From NCBI GenBank assembly GCA_002412705.1, contig DHVO01000110.1:1-7601 (forward strand): a stretch of DNA of 7,601 bases. Direction: 5' to 3'. The position numbers and the translations under genes are program-made. Source of the stretch: Bacteroidales bacterium UBA5206 (GTDB taxonomy: Bacteria > Bacteroidota > Bacteroidia > Bacteroidales > Tenuifilaceae). Numbering within the stretch: the stretch's first letter is position 1; every line of letters starts with the position of its first letter. A model generated the notes under the pieces. That model searched no databases, was not told the DNA's origin, and worked only from the letters and a program-made list of their open reading frames with translations. Of the stretch, positions 1-5,782 are shown piece by piece.

Positions 1-297
1 CGCATTTTGGGTGTTAGTAGGCTAAGGGCAAAGGAGAGCGATAGGGCAAAAACCCTTCAGGATGAGTTTGCAAAGTTGGGCATCGATATCAAAATTCATG
101 GAGAACTGATGTTGGTCACAGGCGGAAAGGTGAAGTCGGCAACCGTAAATTCGCACTCCGATCATCGCATAGCTATGGCCTGCGCCATTGCAGCCCTAAA
201 GGCTGAGGGTGAGGTGATTATTGAGGGTGCCGAGTGCGTTGCCAAATCATACCCCGAGTTCTTTGCCAATCTAGCCAGCTTATCAGTTGGTGTCTAG
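1..297 (+). CDS. aroA: 3-phosphoshikimate 1-carboxyvinyltransferase (EPSP synthase), C-terminal fragment
   Basis: This is the last 98 codons of EPSP synthase, which transfers the enolpyruvyl group of phosphoenolpyruvate to shikimate-3-phosphate in the cytoplasm, the sixth step of the shikimate pathway. The frame is open from base 1, so the gene begins outside the window; the first ATG-like start inside it is not the real one. The visible sequence carries the family hallmarks: the basic RLRAKESDR segment near the start, the SDHRIAMA segment in the middle, and KSYPEFF near the C-terminus, in the usual order and spacing. The stop is TAG at 295-297. The next gene, aroC, uses the product of this enzyme directly, which supports the call and a shared transcript. 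No frameshift or truncation is seen in the part present. Recognition of the family is secure. Confidence 0.96.
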   Translation, partial: RILGVSRLRAKESDRAKTLQDEFAKLGIDIKIHGELMLVTGGKVKSATVNSHSDHRIAMACAIAALKAEGEVIIEGAECVAKSYPEFFANLASLSVGV

Positions 298-364
298 TGT
301 TTAGTTTTAAGTGTTTGGTGTTTTGTCTCTTATCCTTTAACTTTTAACTTTTAACTTTTCTTCT
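295..364. repeat. Degenerate 7-base phased tandem repeat filling the aroA-aroC spacer
   Basis: The spacer divides into ten consecutive 7-base units in one phase, starting at the aroA stop codon: TAGTGTT, TAGTTTT, AAGTGTT, TGGTGTT, TTGTCTC, TTATCCT, then three identical TTAACTT copies (337-357), then TTCTTCT. The left half is a TAGTGTT-like type and the right half TTAACTT. The exact triplicate is clear; the older left-hand units are degenerate and a skewed T-rich composition could create part of the periodicity. The aroC ATG follows seven bases after the last unit. No convincing promoter pair (TTTG and TAnnTTTG) was found within it. Confidence 0.7.
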
Positions 365-370
365 TTAAGA

Positions 371-1345
371 ATGAACTCTTTCGGTCGTATATTCCGCATA
401 AGCATTTTTGGCGAATCGCATGGCGATGCGCTAGGAATCATCATAGATGGTGTTCCCTCTGGTATTCCCATAGCTGTTTCCGATTTTATGGCTGATATTG
501 AGCGCCGCCGTTCGGGCAAGGTTGGTACAACCCCACGCATCGAGGCCGATGAGCCAGAGCTTATTTCGGGTTGTTTCAACGGGTTTACCACTGGTGCCCC
601 GCTAACCATTCTGTTTAGGAACACCAATACCCAATCGGGCGATTACGCTAATCTGGCTAAAACGCCACGCCCTGGTCATGCCGATTTTGTTGCTCACAAA
701 CGTTTTGGCGGTTATAACGACTATAGGGGGGGAGGGCACTTTTCTGGTCGCCTAACCCTAGCCCTTGTAGCCGCTGGTGTGGTCGCCAAAAAAATTGTAA
801 AGCCCATTTCCATTGAGGCAAAGGTGATACTGGTTGGAGGGAAAAGTAATGTTGATGAGGTTGTTGCGCAAGCCATTGAACGTGGCGATTCTGTTGGTGG
901 GCTTGTGGAGTGCCGTGCAACGGGTATTCCCATTGGCTTGGGCGAGCCCTTTTTCGATTCCATTGAATCAGTTATTAGCCACCTTGCCTTTGCTATCCCC
1001 GCAATAAAGGGCATTGAGTTTGGCTCTGGCTTTGCCGCTGCCACCATGCATGGTTCAACTCACAACGATTCAATTCTAGAAGATGAAGGGCATACTGCTA
1101 CCAACAATGCAGGCGGTATTTCAGGCGGGCTTACCAATGGTAATGAGCTGGTTTTTAGGGTAGCCGTTAAGCCAACATCTAGCATAAGCATCAAGCAAAA
1201 AACCTATAGCATAGCAACCGAGCAGATGGAGGAGCTTGAGGTAAAGGGCAGGCACGATGCCTGTATTGCTCTTCGTGTTCCTGTTGTGCTGGAGGCCATA
1301 ACAGCCATTGCTCTAGCCGATTTTACTGCTATTGCGCAGGTTTAA
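371..1345 (+). CDS. aroC: Chorismate synthase
   Basis: This enzyme converts 5-enolpyruvylshikimate-3-phosphate to chorismate with reduced FMN, the final common step towards aromatic amino acids, folates and quinones. The N-terminal GESHG (residues 14-18) carries the first active-site histidine, His17. PRPGHADF (99-106) carries the second, His103, and is followed by the RFGGYNDYRGGGHFSGR segment (111-127). The NNAGG and GGISGG stretches (245-253) match the FMN/substrate loop, and GRHDACIALRVP (293-304) is the C-terminal signature, with Ala where many homologues have Pro. At 324 residues it is shorter than the E. coli enzyme (361), but all motifs are present and the reading frame is clean, so I see no truncation. 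The ATG at 371 gives the canonical MNSFGRIFRI start. It lies 73 bases after aroA and 10 bases before the next gene, so an operon is likely. Confidence 0.97.
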   Translation: MNSFGRIFRISIFGESHGDALGIIIDGVPSGIPIAVSDFMADIERRRSGKVGTTPRIEADEPELISGCFNGFTTGAPLTILFRNTNTQSGDYANLAKTPRPGHADFVAHKRFGGYNDYRGGGHFSGRLTLALVAAGVVAKKIVKPISIEAKVILVGGKSNVDEVVAQAIERGDSVGGLVECRATGIPIGLGEPFFDSIESVISHLAFAIPAIKGIEFGSGFAAATMHGSTHNDSILEDEGHTATNNAGGISGGLTNGNELVFRVAVKPTSSISIKQKTYSIATEQMEELEVKGRHDACIALRVPVVLEAITAIALADFTAIAQV

Positions 1346-1355
1346 TTAAAAGCCC

Positions 1356-2108
1356 ATGCACACAAACGTATTCATACTTCTATTTTTTGTTGGACTGATG
1401 ACATCATCCCAATCCTCTAGTTTTTTAGATGAGCAGAAAAAGTTTCCCCGCGTTAGAACTGCTCTGGAGCAAAAAGGCGAGGCTGTAAGCGATATGCTTA
1501 GCAAGAACGGATTAGCAGTTGCCGATTTGAACGTGCTATTTGTGGCTTACAAGGACGAAGGGCTGTTGGAACTTTACGGAAAGCGCAAAAGCGATACCCA
1601 GTATAAGCTTATTGCATCGTACGCAGTATGTGCTAAATCGGGTGTGCTGGGACCCAAAAGGCGGCAGGGCGATATGCAGGTACCCGAAGGGTTTTACTAC
1701 ATAGATAGGTTTAACCCCAACAGTAACTTCTACCTCTCCTTGGGAATTAGCAATCCCAATCAGTCCGATAAAAAGCTGAGTGAGCACCCAAACCTTGGTG
1801 GCGATATCTTTATTCATGGTTCCTGCGTAACCATTGGGTGTTTACCCATGACCGACGATAAGATTAAGGAGATTTACCTTTTTGCCGTTTACGCGCGCAG
1901 CTGCGGGCAGCAAAAGATTCCAGTTTATATTTTCCCTTTCCAAATGAGTAGCAGTAAGTATGCTATGTTTAAGGAGACCTATGCTAATAATCCCTCTTTA
2001 CTATCGTTTTGGGATAATTTGTATGTAGGATATGCCCTGTTCCAGAGCAAGAAGGAGGAGCTAATTGTTCAGGTAACATCATCGGGAAGCTATAGCATTA
2101 CCAATTAG
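1356..2108 (+). CDS. Secreted YkuD-domain (YafK/DpaA-like) L,D-transpeptidase family protein
   Basis: The product (250 residues) is an exported cysteine enzyme predicted to act on peptidoglycan. Residues 5-15 are strongly hydrophobic and are followed by a Ser-rich stretch, which looks like a signal peptide, although it has an unusually poor positive N-region (no Lys or Arg). The catalytic signature is His154-Gly155 followed by TIGC with Cys162, continuing as LPMTDDKIKEIY. Together with GPKRRQGD..VPEGFYYID (99-117) this resembles the YafK/DpaA branch of the YkuD family, which in E. coli cleaves the bond between Braun lipoprotein and peptidoglycan. That substrate does not carry over simply to Bacteroidota, so hydrolase, carboxypeptidase or transpeptidase activity remain open. 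An in-frame stop at 1347-1349 just upstream makes the ATG at 1356 the first possible start. It follows aroC by 10 bases and is probably co-transcribed; no hairpin terminator was seen after it. Confidence 0.85.
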   Translation: MHTNVFILLFFVGLMTSSQSSSFLDEQKKFPRVRTALEQKGEAVSDMLSKNGLAVADLNVLFVAYKDEGLLELYGKRKSDTQYKLIASYAVCAKSGVLGPKRRQGDMQVPEGFYYIDRFNPNSNFYLSLGISNPNQSDKKLSEHPNLGGDIFIHGSCVTIGCLPMTDDKIKEIYLFAVYARSCGQQKIPVYIFPFQMSSSKYAMFKETYANNPSLLSFWDNLYVGYALFQSKKEELIVQVTSSGSYSITN

Positions 2109-2166
2109 AAAAAAAGGGTATTCTGGCGAACAACTTTTGCTGGTTCCTGTTTATTATTGTAAAACC

Positions 2167-2178
2167 GAATGAACATTC
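2167..2178. promoter_or_regulatory. Candidate TetR-type operator (GAATG-AA-CATTC) before the regulator gene
   Basis: A perfect inverted repeat with 5-base arms and a 2-base centre lies seven bases before the regulator's ATG. GAATG/CATTC half-sites resemble those known for several TetR-family proteins, for example the half-sites of B. subtilis FadR, though the spacing there is different. A TATTATTG stretch at 2152-2159 is one base away from the Bacteroidota -7 element TAnnTTTG. Transcription from it would begin close to the palindrome, where a bound repressor would block. The matching -33 TTTG at 2136-2139 sits too close (12-base spacer), so the promoter is weakly supported. A palindrome this short can arise by chance in a 77-base spacer. 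Confidence 0.45.
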
Positions 2179-2185
2179 AATCTAT

Positions 2186-2758
2186 ATGCACGAAAAGAAG
2201 AAGATGATACTAGAGGTTATGCTTCGCCTCATATCAGAGCAAGGTATACACGCTACACCTATGTCGCAAATAGCAAAAGAGGCTGGCGTGGCGGCAGGAA
2301 CCATTTACCACTACTTTCCAAGTAAAGAGGCTCTGCTTAACGATCTGTACTTAGAGGTTAAGCGAGATTTGGGTTTAGTGCTATCTGGTGGTCTAGCAGC
2401 AGAACTTCCAGCTAAAGATAAGTTCTGGAAAATGTGGAAAGAGCTATTTACTTACTACACACAGAACAAGCTAATGTTTCACTTCTCATCACAAATGGGG
2501 CATTCTCCCATGATATCGGCTGGTGTACGGGCAGAGGGAAAGCTATTTTACCAGCCAATTATCAATTTTTTTGAGCAGGGAGTGGCAAGTGGTGCATTTA
2601 GGAGAATGGATGCAAACCTAATGGCGGAGCTGGTTTATTCCAGCGTAGCTGCAACGGTTAGCCTATCGTTACTTAACGATGTGGACATTACCGAGGAGCT
2701 TGTACAGCAGGCCATTCAGTTTTCCTGGGACGGGATAGCCGCCCAGCATAATGCGTAG
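2186..2758 (+). CDS. TetR/AcrR-family transcriptional regulator
   Basis: This is a 190-residue one-component repressor of usual TetR length. The N-terminal DNA-binding domain spans about residues 1-55: a first helix (KKKMILEVMLRLISEQG), then the helix-turn-helix TPMSQIAKEAGVAAGTIYHYF (24-44), where GTIYHYFPSKEALL is the typical recognition-helix and helix-4 sequence. The rest is a helical ligand-binding and dimerisation domain without a recognisable specific subfamily. The ATG at 2186 puts the domain at the expected distance from the N-terminus; Met7 is a possible but less likely start. It is followed at 22 bases by an oxidoreductase and then an aldehyde dehydrogenase, which suggests it senses a substrate or product of those enzymes, perhaps a fatty acyl or aldehyde compound. 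A palindrome directly upstream is a plausible autoregulatory site. The ligand is unknown. Confidence 0.93.
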   Translation: MHEKKKMILEVMLRLISEQGIHATPMSQIAKEAGVAAGTIYHYFPSKEALLNDLYLEVKRDLGLVLSGGLAAELPAKDKFWKMWKELFTYYTQNKLMFHFSSQMGHSPMISAGVRAEGKLFYQPIINFFEQGVASGAFRRMDANLMAELVYSSVAATVSLSLLNDVDITEELVQQAIQFSWDGIAAQHNA

Positions 2759-2780
2759 TAACTAATAAATCAAAGTAAAT

Positions 2781-3611
2781 ATGAACAAAACAATTCTTAT
2801 AACAGGGGCTTCGTCGGGAATAGGAAAGGCAACAGCCATATATTTTGCCCAAAGGGGATGGAATGTGGCGGCAACTATGCGCACACCCGAGCGGGAGCAG
2901 GAGCTGGTTAAGTACCCAAACATTAAGCTTTTTAGGCTTGATGTAACCAGCGAAGAATCAATAGCACTGGCCATTACCGATGCCATAAAGGCTTTTGGAC
3001 AAGTTGATGTGCTGCTTAATAATGCCGGATATGGTGGCGTTGGTGTTTTTGAGGCTGCCACTAAGGAGCAAATACAGCAGCAATTTGATACCAACGTGTT
3101 TGGTTTGATGAATACTATTCGTGCAATTCTGCCCTATTTTAGGGAGAGGCGTAGTGGAACCATAATCAATATCACATCGGTTGGGGGTATTATCACCTTC
3201 CCTACATACAGTGTTTACCACGCATCAAAGTGGGCTGTTGAAGGATTTGCCGAGGCATTGCAGTTTGAGCTTCGTCCGTTTAATATCAGAGTAAAAAATA
3301 TTGAACCAGGCGCAATTAAAACCGATTTTTACGATCGTTCTCAGGTACTTTTTGCAAAGGAAGGGCTTACTGATTACAATGCCTACGAAACCATAACTGT
3401 GGCCAATACGCAAGAAGCAGGAGCAAACGCTCCGGGACCAGAAGTTGTGGCCAAAGCAGTTTGGAAAGCAGCAACCGATAGCAGCTATAGGCTTAGGTAC
3501 CCTGCAGGAGTGCAAGCATCCATTCTACTTTTTGTAAGGAGGATACTTCCCTTTAGGCTTTTTAGGAGCATGGTAAGAATGGTTGTTGAGAAGGGGTTTA
3601 AATCAAACTAG
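2781..3611 (+). CDS. Short-chain dehydrogenase/reductase (classical SDR)
   Basis: This is a 276-residue NAD(P)-dependent oxidoreductase that interconverts a hydroxyl and a carbonyl group. The cofactor motif TGASSGIG is at residues 8-15, with Arg34 after the second strand, which hints at NADP(H). LDV (53-55) and NNAG (80-83) follow. The catalytic tetrad is complete: Asn105, Ser133, Tyr146 and Lys150 in YHASK. PGAIKTDF (176-183) is the usual loop after the sixth strand. The C-terminal part (about 246-269) is hydrophobic and basic (SILLFVRRILPFRLFRSMVR), which could be a substrate lid or a membrane-peripheral tail. Substrate cannot be read from sequence; this subgroup includes enzymes annotated as acting on lipids, retinoids or steroids. 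It is 22 bases after the TetR gene and 15 bases before the aldehyde dehydrogenase, so a stepwise alcohol-aldehyde-acid conversion is a reasonable inference. Confidence 0.93.
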   Translation: MNKTILITGASSGIGKATAIYFAQRGWNVAATMRTPEREQELVKYPNIKLFRLDVTSEESIALAITDAIKAFGQVDVLLNNAGYGGVGVFEAATKEQIQQQFDTNVFGLMNTIRAILPYFRERRSGTIINITSVGGIITFPTYSVYHASKWAVEGFAEALQFELRPFNIRVKNIEPGAIKTDFYDRSQVLFAKEGLTDYNAYETITVANTQEAGANAPGPEVVAKAVWKAATDSSYRLRYPAGVQASILLFVRRILPFRLFRSMVRMVVEKGFKSN

Positions 3612-3626
3612 AACGTTTTACTAATT

Positions 3627-5012
3627 ATGGATAAGCTTTTGTTGGATAGTGCGTTTAATAGCAAGCGTGAGTTTTTTGACTCGGGTGCAACGCGACAATA
3701 TAGTTACAGAATAGAGCAGCTTAAGAAGCTAAAGGCGGCCATTGAGCAGCACGAACAGGAAATTCTCGACGCACTCTATGCCGATATGCATAAACCTGCC
3801 TTTGAGGCGTTTACCAGCGAGGTTGGGGTTATGTATGAGGAGATTAACTACGCAATTAAGCATCTTAAAAAATGGATGAAGCCCAAGCGTGTAAGCACGC
3901 CATTGGTTTTACATCCATCCCGCTCTAAAATAGTGGCAGAACCTCTTGGTGTTGTCCTTATTATTGGGCCTTGGAACTACCCCTTTCAGCTGCTATTGGC
4001 GCCATTGGTAGGTGCTATTGCCGCAGGAAATTGTGCCATTATTAAGCCAAGCGATAATACACCCAATACTGCTAGGGTAGTGGAGAAAATTGTTACTGCT
4101 ACCTTCGATAACCGATTGGTGAGCGTTGTGCTGGGCCCAGGATCAGAGGTTGGCCCCATGCTAATAGAACGATATCGGTTCGATCACATTTTCTTTACTG
4201 GCAGCCCTAATGTGGGTAAACAAATTATGTCAATGGCATCGCAGCACCTTACGCCTGTGACCCTTGAACTTGGAGGTAAAAGTCCTGCCATAATTCATTC
4301 CGATGCCGATTTAGATGTAGCCGTTAAGCGATTAGTTTGGGCTAAGTTCTTTAATGCAGGGCAAACCTGCGTGGCTCCCGATTACCTGTTGGTACACAAG
4401 CATGTTAAGGGTAGGGTGGTGGAACTGGCAAAACGCTATATTGTTGATTTTTATGGTAAAACCCCAGCAACTAGCGAATCGTTAACCCATATTGTTAATC
4501 AGAGGCGTTTCAATGCTTTGCTACAGTACCTCTCCGATGGAACTGTTATTCATGGCGGTGGGAGCGATGCGGAGAAAAGGTTTATTGAGCCAACGCTACT
4601 GGATAATGTTTCGCTAGATAGTGGCGTTATGCGGGAGGAAATTTTTGGCCCTATACTGCCTATTGTTGAGTATTCGCATATAGAAGAGGTTGTTCCCATC
4701 ATTAGGCGTAACAGGTATCCTCTTGCACTTTACCTTTTCACAAAGAGTCATAAGGTGGAACGGTTTATTATTGAGCGTGTAGAGTTTGGCGGAGGCGCAA
4801 TAAATAATGCACTTATGCATTTGGTTAATCCTAAGCTTCCCTTTGGTGGAGTTGGGTTTAGTGGAATGGGCAGCTACCATGGCCGCAAAAGCTTTGAGGC
4901 AATGTCGCATTTTAAGAGCATACTAAAAACATCAACAAGGGTTGATCCGCCACTTAGGTATGCGCCCTACACAGAGCGCAAATTATCCCTAGCCAGGCTG
5001 TTTTTTAGGTAG
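3627..5012 (+). CDS. Aldehyde dehydrogenase, class 3-like (fatty/aromatic aldehyde type)
   Basis: This is a 461-residue NAD(P)-dependent aldehyde dehydrogenase that oxidises an aldehyde to its carboxylic acid. It has the short form typical of the ALDH3 group, starting directly in the helical N-terminal part (residues 1-90) instead of the longer N-terminus of ALDH1/2. GPWNYPF (114-120) contains the oxyanion Asn117, and IIKPSDNTP has the cofactor-binding Lys140. FTGSPNVGK (190-198) lies in the Rossmann fold. LELGGKSP gives the general base Glu214, and FFNAGQTCVAPDY gives the catalytic Cys248. EEIFGPILP (337-345) holds the ribose-binding Glu338. All key residues are present. There is no C-terminal transmembrane anchor as in mammalian fatty aldehyde dehydrogenase, but the last residues are basic and hydrophobic. 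The gene ends the TetR-SDR-ALDH cassette and is followed by a strong hairpin. Probable substrates are medium- or long-chain or aromatic aldehydes (inference). Confidence 0.95.
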   Translation: MDKLLLDSAFNSKREFFDSGATRQYSYRIEQLKKLKAAIEQHEQEILDALYADMHKPAFEAFTSEVGVMYEEINYAIKHLKKWMKPKRVSTPLVLHPSRSKIVAEPLGVVLIIGPWNYPFQLLLAPLVGAIAAGNCAIIKPSDNTPNTARVVEKIVTATFDNRLVSVVLGPGSEVGPMLIERYRFDHIFFTGSPNVGKQIMSMASQHLTPVTLELGGKSPAIIHSDADLDVAVKRLVWAKFFNAGQTCVAPDYLLVHKHVKGRVVELAKRYIVDFYGKTPATSESLTHIVNQRRFNALLQYLSDGTVIHGGGSDAEKRFIEPTLLDNVSLDSGVMREEIFGPILPIVEYSHIEEVVPIIRRNRYPLALYLFTKSHKVERFIIERVEFGGGAINNALMHLVNPKLPFGGVGFSGMGSYHGRKSFEAMSHFKSILKTSTRVDPPLRYAPYTERKLSLARLFFR

Positions 5013-5026
5013 ATTACCATTGATAC

Positions 5027-5072
5027 AAAAGCAGAATGAGGTTACTTTATGGGTAACCTCATTCTGCTTTTT
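5027..5072. terminator. Bidirectional intrinsic terminator between convergent genes
   Basis: A perfect 19-base inverted repeat (5027-5045 and 5053-5071) is separated by the 7-base loop TTTATGG. The stem core is GCAGAATGAGGTTAC and is flanked by A4 on the left and T5 (5068-5072) on the right, so the U-tract works on both strands. It starts 14 bases after the aldehyde dehydrogenase stop and ends 12 bases before the stop of the minus-strand lipoprotein gene, exactly where a shared terminator for convergent genes belongs. Confidence 0.93.
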
Positions 5073-5084
5073 AATTCTGGGTTG

Positions 5085-5600
5085 CTACTCTAAACCAGCC
5101 CAATCGCTCCATCCGTAAATGTCTATTCTGTTAGAATCGTCGTTGTACTTAATGGTACATGATACTGTTCTTTCGTCGGAACCCCAATGTGTTATGGTGG
5201 GAAGTCCTAATAAGTCCGCTCCAACTTGTTGGTGAAGCATTATTTCGGTGCCATTACCATCATCAACGCCCAATCGGTAAATGGCAAAGTGCCCGTTTGG
5301 TATCTCTAGCGTAAAGAACTTGTGTGCTCCGGGTGCAATACGTTCTCCATCCTTTAGCAAATCGCTGCTCCACTGTGGATTATCCCCAATTTCGTATGGG
5401 CTTGTAACTGGGCCTCGGTGCAGAATCTGTATTGTGGTTATTGTGTAAGTTGATACGGATTCGTTCATAAACTTTACATAGAGGGTTTCAACCTTTTCGT
5501 CGTCCTCGTCATCATCAATACCTAAACTTTCGCAGCTGCTAAATAGTCCTACAGGCAACGCAATTAGCAGCAATAGGGTGATTTTTTTAATTGATTTCAT
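5085..5600 (-). CDS. Predicted lipoprotein of unknown function
   Basis: I do not recognise the family. The 171-residue product begins with a lipoprotein signal peptide: basic MKSIKK, a hydrophobic core (7-20), and a cleavage region LFSSC with Cys23 as the lipidated residue; Phe at -3 is slightly off the usual lipobox. The mature protein starts with a short linker and then a dense acidic run, IDDDEDDEK (28-36). Acidic residues soon after the cysteine act as a surface-export signal in Bacteroidota lipoproteins, so a cell-surface location is possible, though this run begins a little further from Cys than the characterised signals. The remainder has alternating hydrophobic and Thr-rich stretches (for example STYTITTIQI and FFTLEIPNGHFAIYRLG), suggesting a beta-rich domain, and ends with aromatic residues (YGWSDWAGLE). 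It is a single gene, convergent with the aldehyde dehydrogenase and divergent from the next gene. Confidence 0.85.
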   Translation of the reverse strand: MKSIKKITLLLLIALPVGLFSSCESLGIDDDEDDEKVETLYVKFMNESVSTYTITTIQILHRGPVTSPYEIGDNPQWSSDLLKDGERIAPGAHKFFTLEIPNGHFAIYRLGVDDGNGTEIMLHQQVGADLLGLPTITHWGSDERTVSCTIKYNDDSNRIDIYGWSDWAGLE

Positions 5601-5782
5601 GGTAATTAAATTTGGTTGAATGTGATAGCTAAGTTGGGCTTTTAGCAGGTTTATTTCAAGGATAGGCCAAAATGTTTACGTACACTGGCAGGGGTTTCGT
5701 GGAATTTTATTTGTTTAATGAAGAGCATGGGGGAGTGGAACAATTGATAAAAGCATTTACTTTGTGTTTCAAATAAGTAGAT
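5601..5782. promoter_or_regulatory. Divergent intergenic region with an imperfect palindrome
   Basis: This 182-base AT-rich spacer separates the minus-strand lipoprotein gene from the plus-strand DUF3667 gene and must hold both promoters. GTTTACGTACAC at 5674-5685 is a near-palindrome centred on TACGTA with five of six positions paired, and could be a regulator site. TTACTTTG at 5757-5764 is one base from the TAnnTTTG -7 consensus and would give a short leader for the plus-strand gene, but no TTTG lies at the right distance upstream. No promoter can be assigned firmly on either strand. Confidence 0.3.

Noticed and set aside
657..1047. Minus-strand open frames inside aroC
   Set aside because: They are antisense shadows of the chorismate synthase gene; the compositions (Gln/His-rich or Pro/Thr-rich) are typical of non-coding frames.
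371..1345. Short chorismate synthase as a truncated gene
   Set aside because: All catalytic and FMN motifs, including the C-terminal GRHD signature, are present in order, so the lower length is best read as lineage variation.
2136..2159. TTTG (2136-2139) and TATTATTG (2152-2159) as a full Bacteroidota promoter for the TetR gene
   Set aside because: The spacer is 12 bases, short of the roughly 17-20 expected, and the -7 element has one mismatch. Only the -7-like part is mentioned as weak support.
2109..2160. Possible terminator after the L,D-transpeptidase gene
   Set aside because: Only a five-pair stem with a G-U pair (GCGAA/TTTGC, 2127-2140) could be drawn and there is no T-tract after it, so transcription may continue into the TetR gene.
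5657..5664. CAAGGATA, minus-strand TATCCTTG, as the -7 element for the lipoprotein gene
   Set aside because: It has one mismatch to TAnnTTTG and there is no TTTG-like -33 element at the right distance on the minus strand.
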